A stretch of 64,000 bases of DNA from Microbispora hainanensis (GCF_006874475.1 NZ_VIRM01000050.1:1-64000); one strand, 5' to 3'; counted from the stretch's first letter, positions 29,800-37,964 are shown. Numbers and translations are program-made. The notes: generated from the sequence alone by a model not told the origin.

Positions 29800-31260
29800 T
29801 CACCGGTGACGCCGGATGCCCACCGGAGTGCCCTCGCCGATCATCGCCTGCGATCCGGGGTGTTCCGAGGGCTTGGGCAGGATCCATCGCGTCGACTCGC
29901 GGAGCTGACCCGCCGCCTGGTCGACGCGGCCGGCCGTCTCGTCCAAACCGGCATCGCGCAGCGACCGCGCCAGGCAGGTCAGGGCGCGGTGGAGTTGCTT
30001 GCTGTAGGCGTGCTCGACGACGGCCGGCAGCACCCGGCGCACGGCGTCGTCCAGCAGCCCCTGCTCTCGGGCGGGCATGCGCGGGAGGCTCGCGGCGAAG
30101 GCGGTGAGGACCTCCGCGCAGGTCTGGTGCTCCCGGGACTCGGCCGTGACCAGCCCGATCGACGCCAGCGCGTCCACCGCCTGCGCGACCACGCCGTTGC
30201 GGTAGACCACCGGCAGCTCGTCGCCCCGCTCGCGCTCCGAGCCCGACACGGCGATCCACCGCGCGAGCAGGTCGCGGAGGGCGGCGACGGCGGTGAGCGC
30301 GGTCTCCGGGCTGTGTTGCGCGCTGGAGCCGGCCGCCCAGGCGATGTTGTGCATCTCGTCCACTCCGTAGCCCGCGTCCACGTCGATGTCGCGCAGGTCG
30401 TCGAGGCTGATCGCGGCCAGCACCCCGGACCGCGCCTCGTCCGCGTCCGGCTGCCCGGTGCACACGACGGTGGCCACCGCGTCGCCGAACACCACATGTG
30501 AGCCGAGCTGGATCTCCAGCACGATCTCGGCCTCGCCCGGGCAGATCGCCGCGGCCTCCCTGAGCAGGTCGAGGTCGATCTCGACGACATAGCCGCTCTC
30601 GGTCGCGTGCACCGTCATGCCGTCGGCGTCGAGCCGGGGTTCGCGTCGCGTACGGGTGAGCAGCGCCTCCTCCGCGCCCCGGGCCTTCATGGCGAGCTGG
30701 TGGATGGACCGGATGACCGTGCCGGGCCGCATCTGGTCGACGGTGCCGTAGATGATCAGCACGAGCATGATGAACGCGACCAGCGTCAGCGCGAGGGCGA
30801 CCAGAGCCGAGAAGGCGGGGTTCTTGTCGGGGCGCAGGACGGCCAGCACGAGGAAGCAGTAGAAGGACAGGCCGATGAAGAACCCGAAGTAGACCTGGTT
30901 GGTGCGGCGTCGCAGGAACTGTTCGAACACGACCGGCGTGAACGACGACGCGGTCTGCTGCACGGCGAGCAGCAGCACCGAGAACGTGATGGACGTGATC
31001 GTCACGACGCTCGTGGCGATCGAGGTGAGCAGCGTGGACACCGAATCCTTGGGCAGCATCCGGGAGATCGCGTCGTGCACGCCCGCGAGCACCGGCAGCC
31101 GGATGGTGTCCAGGGCGATCGAGCCGGCGGCGAGCAGGATGAAGGCGGCCAGCAGCGCGAAGGGCACGCGCAGGAACTCGGCGATCGACCGCTGCCAGCG
31201 GGCCTTGACCCGGCGCACACCCCTTCGTACGCGCAGTGGTTCCTTGTCCGACGTCTGCAT
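29800..31260 (-). CDS. DUF2254 membrane protein
   Basis: The 486 residues begin with a basic cytoplasmic tail, followed by four hydrophobic spans (about 29-47, 70-92, 120-140, 147-170). The segment TSIATSVVTITSITFSVLLLAVQQTASSFTPVVF is the family hallmark. The C-terminal 300 residues are soluble. Its function is unknown; a role in ion homeostasis has been proposed for relatives, which I cannot support here. The gene lies 86 bp upstream of the Dyp gene on the same strand and may be cotranscribed. Confidence 0.85.
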   Translation of the reverse strand: MQTSDKEPLRVRRGVRRVKARWQRSIAEFLRVPFALLAAFILLAAGSIALDTIRLPVLAGVHDAISRMLPKDSVSTLLTSIATSVVTITSITFSVLLLAVQQTASSFTPVVFEQFLRRRTNQVYFGFFIGLSFYCFLVLAVLRPDKNPAFSALVALALTLVAFIMLVLIIYGTVDQMRPGTVIRSIHQLAMKARGAEEALLTRTRREPRLDADGMTVHATESGYVVEIDLDLLREAAAICPGEAEIVLEIQLGSHVVFGDAVATVVCTGQPDADEARSGVLAAISLDDLRDIDVDAGYGVDEMHNIAWAAGSSAQHSPETALTAVAALRDLLARWIAVSGSERERGDELPVVYRNGVVAQAVDALASIGLVTAESREHQTCAEVLTAFAASLPRMPAREQGLLDDAVRRVLPAVVEHAYSKQLHRALTCLARSLRDAGLDETAGRVDQAAGQLRESTRWILPKPSEHPGSQAMIGEGTPVGIRRHR

Positions 31261-31309
31261 GACTCCGCCCCCGCCAGAAGGCCCCCGAGAAGGGCTCCGC
31301 AGAAGCCCC

Positions 31310-31342
31310 CGCAGAAGGCCCGCAGAAGGCCCGCAGAAGGCC
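31310..31342. repeat. 11-bp tandem repeat upstream of DUF2254 and ybdK
   Basis: CGCAGAAGGCC occurs three times head-to-tail at 31310, 31321 and 31332. Degenerate GAGAAGG, GCAGAAGCC and GGAGAAGCC units extend the array to about 31272-31366. It sits in the divergent promoter region between the DUF2254 and ybdK genes. Confidence 0.9.
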
Positions 31343-31447
31343 CCGGAGAAGCCTCAGCGGAAAGCCCGGAAACGGCCCTACCCCGCGTCCTGGCACTGAT
31401 GCCCGGCCGGTCAGGCCTATTCCGCACCCCAGGGGTAGTGATCGGTC

Positions 31448-32542
31448 ATGACGAAGAGACGGCCTGTCGGCGTTGAAGAGGAGTTCCTTGTCGTCGATCT
31501 CGAGACCCGGCGGCTGACGCCGCTGGCGGAGTCGATGCTGGAGCGGCTGCCGGACGAGGGGTTCGCGGCCGAACTGCAGCGCTCGGTGGTGGAGACCAAC
31601 AGCACCCCGATGGAGGACCTGGGCGACGTGCGGGCCGAGATCGTGCGGCTGCGTCAGGCGCTCGTGTCCGCCGGTGAGCCGCTGGGGGTGGGCGTGATCG
31701 CCTCCGGCAGCACTCCGATCACCGGCGTCGAGGGCTACACGTTCACGCCCGGAGAGCGCTACGAGTACCTGCAGGAGTCCTACCGGTTCCTCGCCCAGGA
31801 GCAGCTCATCTGCGGGGCGCAGGTGCACGTGGAGATCGACGACAGGGACGTGGCGGTGCTCGCCGCCCAGCGCGTGGAGGCGTGGCTCCCCCCGCTGCTC
31901 GCGCTCAGCGCCAGCTCCCCCTACTGGATGGACGAGGACAGTGGTTATGCCAGCAGCCGCGCGCTGACCTGGCAGCGCTGGCCGACCGCGGGCCCGCTCG
32001 GCCCGTTCGCCGACGCCGCCGACTATGACAGGACGGCCGACGACCTGGTGGCCTCCGGCGTGATCGAGGACCGGGGCATGGTCTATTTCGACCTGCGGCT
32101 CAGCGCCCACGTGCCGACGGTGGAGATGCGCGTCTGCGACTCCTGCCCGCTCGCGGACGACGTGGTGCTGCTCGCCGGTCTCTTCCGCGCCCTCATGACG
32201 AGGGAGTCGGAGGCCGTGGAGCGGGGCGAGCCGCCGGCCGGCGAGCATCGCCTGGCGCTGCTGCGGGCGGCCAATTGGCGGGCGGCCCGCGATGGGCTGG
32301 AGGGCGACCTGCTGTCGCCGGTGACGAGCAGGCCCGAACCGGCCCCGCGGATCATCACCTGGATGCTGGAGGAGCTGCGGCCGACCCTGGAGAAGCTGGG
32401 TGACTGGGAGATCGTCTCGGAGCTCGCCGACGCGGCGCTGCGCCGGGGCAGCTCCGCCTCGCGTCAGCGGGGGGCGTACGCGGTCAACGGGAAGCCGGAG
32501 GACGCGGTCGACCTGCTCCTCGCCGAGACCCGCCGGCGCTAG
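31448..32542 (+). CDS. ybdK: YbdK-type carboxylate-amine ligase (GCS2 family)
   Basis: The 364 residues fit the glutamate-cysteine ligase 2 fold: VGVEEEFLVVDLETRRLTPLAE at the start, VETNSTPMEDL, SGSTPITG, and the metal-site segment GAQVHVEIDD. YbdK-like enzymes form gamma-glutamyl amides weakly; in mycothiol-producing actinomycetes relatives such as EgtA make gamma-glutamylcysteine, but no ergothioneine genes are nearby. The true amine substrate is open. ATG 31448 directly precedes the conserved block. It diverges from DUF2254 across the repeat region. Confidence 0.88.
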   Translation: MTKRRPVGVEEEFLVVDLETRRLTPLAESMLERLPDEGFAAELQRSVVETNSTPMEDLGDVRAEIVRLRQALVSAGEPLGVGVIASGSTPITGVEGYTFTPGERYEYLQESYRFLAQEQLICGAQVHVEIDDRDVAVLAAQRVEAWLPPLLALSASSPYWMDEDSGYASSRALTWQRWPTAGPLGPFADAADYDRTADDLVASGVIEDRGMVYFDLRLSAHVPTVEMRVCDSCPLADDVVLLAGLFRALMTRESEAVERGEPPAGEHRLALLRAANWRAARDGLEGDLLSPVTSRPEPAPRIITWMLEELRPTLEKLGDWEIVSELADAALRRGSSASRQRGAYAVNGKPEDAVDLLLAETRRR

Positions 32543-32636
32543 CCGGCGCCGGCCCGGCAGGCCCCCGGCGGCAGGGCCGGGGAGGTTGTGCGGCAGGTGC
32601 CGGGAGGCCGTGCGGCGGGGCGGGCGTGGGGGCCGA

Positions 32637-32642
32637 TACCCT
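32637..32642 (+). promoter_or_regulatory. Candidate -10 for a leaderless mini-ORF/membrane gene transcript
   Basis: TACCCT (in GATACCCT) ends 7 nt before ATG 32650. It repeats the motif and spacing seen before the radical SAM gene at 10647. Confidence 0.45.
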
Positions 32643-32649
32643 ACTCGCC

Positions 32650-32682
32650 ATGTCTGTGATCCCCGCCCCGAGCGCGGCATGA
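32650..32682 (+). CDS. Ten-codon leader ORF coupled to the next gene
   Basis: ATG 32650 opens a 10-codon frame (MSVIPAPSAA) whose TGA at 32680-32682 overlaps the ATG at 32679 as ATGA. With a -10 box 7 nt upstream it could be a leaderless mini-ORF that delivers ribosomes to the membrane protein gene. Ten codons is very short, and coding cannot be proven from sequence alone. Confidence 0.35.
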   Translation: MSVIPAPSAA

Positions 32683-33032
32683 ACGGCGCCTACTCGGGCT
32701 GGCTGATCGGCGCCGCCCTGGTGCTCGCACTGGTCAGCCTGATCACCGCCGTACGGAACCGGCCCATGGGGCCCGTGCTGCTGGCCGGGCTCGGGCTGCT
32801 CGAACTCGCCGTGCTCGTGCAGGCGGGCTTGGCGCTCGCCGATCTCGGCCACGTGGCGGAGAAGGCGACCTTCATCGGCTACCTGCTGGGCACCGTGGTG
32901 ATCCCGCCCGCCGCCATGTGGTGGGGCCGGGCGGAGCGCACGCGCTGGGGCCCCGTGGTCATCACCGTGGCCGCCTTCACCGTGGCCGTCATGACCGGCC
33001 GGCTGCTGCAGATCTGGAACGCGGGCGCATGA
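32679..33032 (+). CDS. Small integral membrane protein
   Basis: The 117 residues form four hydrophobic spans (about 7-24, 29-50, 65-83, 90-110) with short loops. No catalytic motif and no family I can name with certainty. The start at ATG 32679 is inferred from the hydrophobic N-terminus and from the ATGA overlap with the 10-codon mini-ORF; there is no normal Shine-Dalgarno. A second small membrane protein follows after a palindromic element. Probably real, because the frame and span spacing are clean. Confidence 0.6.
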   Translation: MNGAYSGWLIGAALVLALVSLITAVRNRPMGPVLLAGLGLLELAVLVQAGLALADLGHVAEKATFIGYLLGTVVIPPAAMWWGRAERTRWGPVVITVAAFTVAVMTGRLLQIWNAGA

Positions 33033-33080
33033 GCGAGCGCAGCGAGCGAATCAATAGAAACAGCGTGCTTCGCTCATGCG
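33026..33080. repeat. Palindromic 55-bp element (MSERSERI-type)
   Basis: Perfect 11-bp inverted arms CGCATGAGCGA (33026-33036) and TCGCTCATGCG (33070-33080) enclose a GAGCGCAGCGAGCGAATCAA stretch. It begins on the stop codon of the upstream gene and can be read as a peptide starting MSERSERI. I recall similar strings recurring in actinomycete genomes, so this is probably one copy of a dispersed repeat. Confidence 0.6.
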
Positions 33081-33108
33081 ACTCCGAGCCGCAAGGCGAG
33101 GAGGTGGC

Positions 33109-33522
33109 ATGAGTACTCGCTCCGGGCAGGGCCGGGGCGGCGAGGCCGTACGCTCCGGGCCGGGACGCGTGCTCGTCGCCGTGTACGGGATCTTCGCGCT
33201 GGCCGCGACCTCCCGCGCCGCCGTGCAGATCGCCACGAGATTCGCCGAGGCGCCGCTGGCGTACGTGCTGTCTGCGTTCGCCGGGGTGGTCTACATCGTG
33301 CTCACTGTGGCGCTGGCCCGCGGCGCGCGGCGCGTCGGGATCGCCGCCTGCCTGGTCGAGCTGGCCGGGGTGCTGGTCGTCGGCACGCTGAGCCTGGCCG
33401 ATCCCGCCGCGTTTCCGCAGGCCACCGTGTGGTCGGGGTATGGCAGCGGCTATGGCTTCGTGCCGCTCGCGCTGCCCGTGATCGGCCTCCTGTGGCTGCT
33501 GCGCGGCGCGCGGCGTTCGTAG
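33109..33522 (+). CDS. Small integral membrane protein
   Basis: The 137 residues start with a Gly/Arg-rich cytoplasmic tail (about 20 residues) and continue with four hydrophobic spans. The motif-poor sequence RFAEAPLAYVLSAFAGVVYIVLTVALARGARRVGIAACLVELAGVLVVGTLSL is similar in style to an uncharacterised actinobacterial membrane family. ATG 33109 follows GAGGAGG. It lies 77 nt after a comparable membrane gene, so the two may work together. The function is unknown. Confidence 0.65.
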   Translation: MSTRSGQGRGGEAVRSGPGRVLVAVYGIFALAATSRAAVQIATRFAEAPLAYVLSAFAGVVYIVLTVALARGARRVGIAACLVELAGVLVVGTLSLADPAAFPQATVWSGYGSGYGFVPLALPVIGLLWLLRGARRS

Positions 33523-33593
33523 AAAGTTCTCCCAGCCTGGAACAAATGAGAGCGATGAGGGCTTTGGTATGGTGTCAATCGTAGGATGACCGG

Positions 33594-35024
33594 ATGAGGG
33601 GAGATGTTGCGGCGATGAGTGCCGTCGTGACGCGGAGGGGCGTGCTCGGAGCACCGTTGCGAGCACACGGCGGATCGATGGCGTGGCTGATCGCCGGGGG
33701 CATCGCCCTCGCCGCGTTGAACCTGCGTACCGCGGTGACCAGCGTGGGGACCGTGCTCGACCAGGTGAGCGCGGGGCTGGGCCTGTCGGCGGCGATGACG
33801 GGGCTGCTCACCACGCTGCCGGTGATGAGCTTCGCCCTGTTCGGCGCGCTGACGCCGGCCATGTCCCGAAGGATGGGGGAGCAGCGGCTGCTGCTCGGGG
33901 CGATCGTCCTGCTCGCTGCGGGGCAGGCCGCGCGCGCCCTCGTCGATTCCGCTGTGCCGTTCATGGCGGCCAGCGCGGTCGCGCTGGCGGGCGGCGCGGT
34001 CGGCAACGTCGTCATCCCCGCGCTGATCAAGAGGCACTTCCCCCGGCGGGCGGGGGCGATGACCACCGTCTACTCGACGGCCCTCGCGGCCGGGACGATG
34101 GTCGCCGCCGCCGCGACCGTTCCGGTGCAGCAGGCCGCGGGAGGCAACTGGCACGTGGCACTCGGGGTGTGGGCGGCTCTGGCCGCCGTGGCCGCGATTC
34201 CGTGGCTCGCGCTCAGGCGCGGTGAGCCGGAGCGGCGCGACACATCCGTGAGGGCCGGGGCCGACGGCCTCCTGCGCAGCAGGCTCGCCTGGGCCGTGGC
34301 CGGATATTTTGGCTCGCAGTCGCTCATCGCGTATGTGATGTTCGGCTGGCTGCCGCTGCTGCTGCGGGACAACGGCTACACCGCCGGGCAGGCCGGTCTG
34401 GTCCTCGCCGTGTTCACCGGGCTCGGCATCCCCGTCTCCATGGCGGTGCCCGCCCTGGCGGCCCGGCTGTCCGGCCAGCGTCCGCTGGTGATCGCGTTCT
34501 CGGTCCTGTACGCGGCCGGCTTCGCCGGTCTGCTCACCGGGCACGCACTGTGGGCGTGGTCGATCCTCGTGGCCGTCGGCGGGGGCACGTTCCCGCTCGC
34601 GCTGGCCATGCTGGCCATGCGGACCCGCACGCCGGCGGGCACCGCCGCGCTGTCGGCCTTCGGGCAGAGCGCCGGATATCTCATCGCGGGCGCCGGACCG
34701 ATCACGTTCGGCCTGCTCCACCAGGTGAGCGGCGGGTGGGCGCTGCCGTTCGGGCTGCTGTTCGCCGCGCTCGCCGTACAGGTGGTGACCGGCTGGTACG
34801 CGGCGGCCGACCGCACTCTCGAAGACGAGACCACGCCCGCGCCCGCCGGGCGCCCGAACGACCACGTCTCGCGGGGCGTGCGCGACCTCGTCACGGGACG
34901 GGCGCGCCGGTCGGCCGGCAAGGCGCGGCACGCGCGGGCGAGTGACGAGGGCAAGGCGCCCCGGCCGCGCCTGGCCCGCCCGGCCGCACGGCACGGCGGA
35001 CGCCGCAGGTCGCCCTCCCGCTGA
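33594..35024 (+). CDS. CynX/NimT-type MFS transporter
   Basis: The 476 residues hold about 12 spans. ALNLRTAVTSVGTVLDQVSAGLGLSAAMTGLLTTLPVMSFALFG is the diagnostic N-terminal block of the CynX/NimT (cyanate, nitroimidazole) subgroup of MFS carriers. The C-terminal 60 residues are an Arg/Pro-rich cytoplasmic tail. The start at ATG 33594 is uncertain; ATG 33615 would remove seven residues and has a GGGGAG upstream. TATGGT at about 33568 might be a -10. No cyanase or other cyanate gene is nearby, so the substrate is open. Confidence 0.82.
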   Translation: MRGDVAAMSAVVTRRGVLGAPLRAHGGSMAWLIAGGIALAALNLRTAVTSVGTVLDQVSAGLGLSAAMTGLLTTLPVMSFALFGALTPAMSRRMGEQRLLLGAIVLLAAGQAARALVDSAVPFMAASAVALAGGAVGNVVIPALIKRHFPRRAGAMTTVYSTALAAGTMVAAAATVPVQQAAGGNWHVALGVWAALAAVAAIPWLALRRGEPERRDTSVRAGADGLLRSRLAWAVAGYFGSQSLIAYVMFGWLPLLLRDNGYTAGQAGLVLAVFTGLGIPVSMAVPALAARLSGQRPLVIAFSVLYAAGFAGLLTGHALWAWSILVAVGGGTFPLALAMLAMRTRTPAGTAALSAFGQSAGYLIAGAGPITFGLLHQVSGGWALPFGLLFAALAVQVVTGWYAAADRTLEDETTPAPAGRPNDHVSRGVRDLVTGRARRSAGKARHARASDEGKAPRPRLARPAARHGGRRRSPSR

Positions 35025-35097
35025 GGCCGGCCGCCCGGGTTTACCTCCATCTCTCAGGGCAGGCGTAGTGCGGCAACCGACGAGAGAAGGAGAAGGC

Positions 35098-35772
35098 ATG
35101 AGCTCGATCGAGCAGTCCGTCGACGTGAATGTCCCGATCCGCACGGCGTACAACCAGTGGACGCAGTTCGAGAGCTTCCCGGAGTTCATGGAGGGCGTGG
35201 AGTCGGTCAAGCAGATCGGCGACACGCGCACCGACTGGGTCGTCGAGATCGCGGGCGTCCGCCGCGAGTTCGAAGCGGAGATCACCGAGCAGCACCCCGA
35301 CGAGAGGGTGGCCTGGCGCTCGGTGGACACGCCGCGGCAGGCCGGCGTCGTCACCTTCCACCGGATCGACGACGACACGACCCGCGTCACGCTGCAGATG
35401 GAGTATGACCCCGAGGGCTTCCTGGAGAAGGCGGCCGACGCCCTGCAGATCGTCCGCATGCGCGTCAAGGGCGACCTGGAGCGTTTCAAGACGTTCATCG
35501 AGACGCGCGGCGGCGAGACCGGCGGCTGGCGCGGCGAGGTCCCCGGCCCGCACCAGCAGGACGGCACGGGCCCCGCTCCCGGCACTGGCGGCTCCGGCAC
35601 GGGTTATGACATCGGCGAGCCGATGCCGCCCCGCACCGTGAACCCCGAGTATCCGCGCGAGACGCCGCTGCCGCCGCCCGGCACCGGCCCGATTCCGCCC
35701 GCTCCCGGCACGGGCCCCGCTCCCGGCACCGGCCCCGTGCCGCCGCGCGACACGCCCGGCCCGGTGATCTGA
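35098..35772 (+). CDS. SRPBCC-family protein with Pro/Gly-rich tail
   Basis: Residues 1-145 form a polyketide cyclase/START-like beta-grip domain (SSIEQSVDVNVPIRTAYNQWTQFESFPEFMEGVESVKQIGDTRTDWVVEIAG), a hydrophobic ligand-binding cavity fold. The last 80 residues are disordered, dominated by PGTG/APGTGP repeats. The family covers membrane stress-type and aromatase-type proteins, so the ligand cannot be assigned. ATG 35098 has GAGAGAAGGAGAAGG upstream, a strong Shine-Dalgarno suggesting abundant expression. A good terminator follows at 35786. Confidence 0.85.
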   Translation: MSSIEQSVDVNVPIRTAYNQWTQFESFPEFMEGVESVKQIGDTRTDWVVEIAGVRREFEAEITEQHPDERVAWRSVDTPRQAGVVTFHRIDDDTTRVTLQMEYDPEGFLEKAADALQIVRMRVKGDLERFKTFIETRGGETGGWRGEVPGPHQQDGTGPAPGTGGSGTGYDIGEPMPPRTVNPEYPRETPLPPPGTGPIPPAPGTGPAPGTGPVPPRDTPGPVI

Positions 35773-35785
35773 TCCGGAGCATTTT

Positions 35786-35816
35786 CAGGCCCGTCTCCCG
35801 AAAGGAGACGGGCCTG
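35786..35816 (+). terminator. Terminator after the SRPBCC gene
   Basis: Perfect 13-bp stem CAGGCCCGTCTCC/GGAGACGGGCCTG with a 5-nt loop, followed by TTAT. It isolates the SRPBCC gene from the hydrolase. Confidence 0.85.
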
Positions 35817-35850
35817 TTATCTGCGAGAAATCGGAAATTTATTTTGTCCT

Positions 35851-35858
35851 GATATGAT
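35851..35858 (+). promoter_or_regulatory. Probable extended -10 of the dienelactone hydrolase gene
   Basis: TATGAT at 35853-35858 is preceded by TG at the extended -10 position (CTGATATGAT) in an unusually AT-rich stretch (35828-35860). It would give a leader of about 55 nt. Confidence 0.5.
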
Positions 35859-35920
35859 GGGAGAAACGTATTGTAGCCTCACGGGCGTATCCGCCAATCT
35901 CAGTGAAAGGGATATCGCCC

Positions 35921-36679
35921 GTGTGTTACGAGCCCGACGCCGTGCCGCCCGTCTACGGTTCTCCGATCACGACCGTCACCTCCGGACGCATCGTGCTGAC
36001 CTCGGCCGACGGTGCGAACTTCGCGGCGTTCCTGTCCCGCCCCGGCCGGGCGTCCGGCCCCGCGGTGCTCGTCCTGCCGGACAACCGCGGCTTGTCGGGA
36101 TTCTACGAGCGCCTCACCGAACGGCTCGCCGAGCAGGGGCACACCGCGCTTGCCATCGACTATTTCGGGCGTACGGCCGGGACCGATCCGAGGCCCGGTG
36201 ACTTCCCGTTCATGGAACACCTGGGCAAGGCGCACAGGGACGGCTTGTTCGCCGACATCGCCGCCGGCGCCGCGCACCTGCGGGCCGAGGGAAGCGAGGA
36301 CGTGGTCTCCCTCGGCTTCTGCTTCGGCGGGAGGCTCGCGTTCATGACGGCCAGGCCCGCCTTCGGATTCGCGGGCGTCATCGGCCTGTACGGATATCCG
36401 GACGTGCTCTTCGGCAACCCCGGCCCCACCCAGATGGCGGGCGAACTGCGCGGGCCGATTCTGGGCCTGTTCGGCGGCGCGGACGAGGGCATCACCCCCG
36501 AGGTGGTGAGCGCGTTCGGCGAGGCGCTGGACGGCGCCGGGGTGGCGCACGAGTTCGTCACCTATCCGGGAGCGCCGCACAGCTTCTTCGAGCTTGGCCG
36601 CCCGGAGCTCGCCGATGCCTGTGCCGACGCCTGGTCGCGCATCCTCGGCTTCGTGAGCGGACAGCCCGAGGCGACCTGA
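35921..36679 (+). CDS. Dienelactone hydrolase family protein
   Basis: This alpha/beta-hydrolase of 252 residues has a cysteine nucleophile, C134 in GFCFGGR, with D188 (GGADEG) and H220 (GAPHSFFE) completing the triad, exactly as in carboxymethylenebutenolidase. No catechol cleavage genes are nearby, so a broad hydrolase role is as likely as a place in the beta-ketoadipate path. GTG 35921 is chosen because GAAAGGGA lies 8 nt upstream; GTG 35903 would add six residues. A hairpin spans the stop codon. Confidence 0.85.
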   Translation: MCYEPDAVPPVYGSPITTVTSGRIVLTSADGANFAAFLSRPGRASGPAVLVLPDNRGLSGFYERLTERLAEQGHTALAIDYFGRTAGTDPRPGDFPFMEHLGKAHRDGLFADIAAGAAHLRAEGSEDVVSLGFCFGGRLAFMTARPAFGFAGVIGLYGYPDVLFGNPGPTQMAGELRGPILGLFGGADEGITPEVVSAFGEALDGAGVAHEFVTYPGAPHSFFELGRPELADACADAWSRILGFVSGQPEAT

Positions 36680-36694
36680 CCTCGCCTCGGGCTG
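36662..36694 (+). terminator. Terminator overlapping the hydrolase stop
   Basis: 13-bp stem CAGCCCGAGGCGA/TCGCCTCGGGCTG with the TGA stop in the loop. A further 18-bp palindrome, CCGCCCGCTAGCGGGCGG, lies at 36826-36843 in the leader of the next gene. Nothing else is seen in 36695-36931. Confidence 0.7.
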
Positions 36695-36931
36695 CCACGA
36701 TGCAAGACTAAGCCTTCCGCATCCCGTCGCGCGCACCGGCACCCCCGAAAGTGCCCAAATGGTGATGCGGACGGCGGTGCGGACACGTTACGGTGCCCGC
36801 GTGACATTGATCGTCTCTCCACCCCCCGCCCGCTAGCGGGCGGCGTCATCCGGTGAGCCGGGCCTGGGCGGCCCGGCCGGTGGCCCCTGCCCGCCTGCGG
36901 GAATCGGGCCCACCTCACTGGAGAGACGTTG

Positions 36932-37828
36932 ATGAACCATGCTCCAGCCCTGTCCGTACGGCAGGGCCTTGTCTACGTGTCCACCGCCGCCGTCGCCTGG
37001 GGAACCGGGGGAGCGGCGGGGGCGCTGCTGCACGGCGCGGGACAGCTGAGTCCCGTCGCCGTGTCGTTCTGGCGCTTCGCCTGCGGCGCGGTGCTCCTGC
37101 TCGCCGTGGCCCGCAGCAGGCCCTCCTGGCGGGTGGTGCTGCTCGTCGGCCCGGCGATGGCGGTGTGCCAGGCGGCCTACTTCGCGGCCATCGCCGAGGC
37201 CGGTGTCGCGGTCGCCACGATGATCACGATGGGCGCCGCCCCGCTCCTGGTGGCGGCCGGCGGCCGGATCTTCCTGGGCGAACCGCTGGGCCGCACCGGC
37301 CTCGGATGCGCCGTGCTCGCCGTCGCGGGTCTCGCCATGCTCACGGGAGGCGCGCAGACGGTCACCCTGGCCGGAGCCGGTTACTCGCTGCTGTCGGCGG
37401 CGGCCTACTCCTTCGTCACCCTCACGACGCGCCGGATGCCCGCCGACGGCGTGGCCGTGTGGGGGTTCGCCGGGGGTGCGGCCTGCCTGCTCCCGCTCGC
37501 CGCGACCGGAGGGCTGCTGCCCGCCGGGCACACCATGACCAGCATGGTGACCAGCGTGCTGCTGCTCGGCTATCTGGCGGCCGTGCCGACGGCGCTCGCG
37601 TACGGGCTGTTCTTCGCGGGGCTGCGCGTGGTCGGCGGCACCGCGGCCGCGGTCCTCTCCCTGCTCGAACCTCTCGTCGCCGCCGTCATCGGCGTTGTGC
37701 TGCTGGGGGAGCGGATGTCCGCCGTACAGGTGGGCGGGGCGATGGTGCTCCTGTGCGCCCTCGCCTTGCTCGCCAGGGGGGAACTTCGTGACGCTCCGCG
37801 CCAACACAGGGGGAGCGGGACCTGTTAG
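36932..37828 (+). CDS. EamA/DMT-family exporter
   Basis: The 298 residues form ten spans in two EamA repeats, the layout of RhaT/YdcZ-like drug/metabolite transporters. Recognisable are YVSTAAVAWGTGGAAGALLH in span 1 and FFAGLRVVGGTAAAVLSLLEPLVAAVIGVVLLGE in span 9. ATG 36932 has GGAGAG upstream; the preceding TTG is in frame. Its stop codon TAG lies inside the first LacI-type operator (37823-37836), so the last codons double as control region of the arabinose locus. The substrate is unknown; arabinose efflux is possible but unproven. Confidence 0.85.
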   Translation: MNHAPALSVRQGLVYVSTAAVAWGTGGAAGALLHGAGQLSPVAVSFWRFACGAVLLLAVARSRPSWRVVLLVGPAMAVCQAAYFAAIAEAGVAVATMITMGAAPLLVAAGGRIFLGEPLGRTGLGCAVLAVAGLAMLTGGAQTVTLAGAGYSLLSAAAYSFVTLTTRRMPADGVAVWGFAGGAACLLPLAATGGLLPAGHTMTSMVTSVLLLGYLAAVPTALAYGLFFAGLRVVGGTAAAVLSLLEPLVAAVIGVVLLGERMSAVQVGGAMVLLCALALLARGELRDAPRQHRGSGTC

Positions 37829-37836
37829 CGATACCA
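37823..37836. promoter_or_regulatory. LacI-type operator O1 (upstream of first lacI)
   Basis: TGTTAGCGATACCA matches the locus consensus TGTTAGCGCTAACA at 12 of 14 positions. It overlaps the EamA stop codon, about 130 bp before the regulator start. Confidence 0.65.
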
Positions 37837-37931
37837 TGAGCTGGGCACGTGCGCACACGTGGTCGCCAGGCGGAACGTTCCTCACCGGGCTCGTGACGCG
37901 CTGTGATCACCGTAGTGGTGGCACGCCTTGC

Positions 37932-37945
37932 TGTTATCGCAATCA
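37932..37945. promoter_or_regulatory. Degenerate operator O7 just before first lacI
   Basis: TGTTATCGCAATCA agrees with the consensus at 11 of 14 positions and with the reverse complement of O2 at 12 of 14. It lies 20 bp before the regulator start, a normal autoregulation position. Confidence 0.4.
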
Positions 37946-37964
37946 CTCAGGAAACCTGACCGGA

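Noticed and set aside
31272..31366. CRISPR array
   Set aside because: Units are 11 bp, head-to-tail without spacers, and no cas gene is nearby.
29714..31447. A phage or integrase origin for the tRNA-bracketed region
   Set aside because: I searched for integrase, excisionase or transposase motifs between the tRNA genes and found none; the hypothesis rests only on the tRNA repeat and accessory content.
28328..32680. A single 1450-codon minus-strand frame covering Dyp, DUF2254 and ybdK
   Set aside because: Only the 3' part (28328-29713) encodes a recognisable Dyp peroxidase with its own Shine-Dalgarno; the rest is antisense or out of frame with DUF2254 and ybdK.
33594..35024. Assigning the CynX-like carrier as a cyanate transporter
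   Set aside because: No cyanase or carbonic anhydrase gene is adjacent, and the subgroup has varied substrates.
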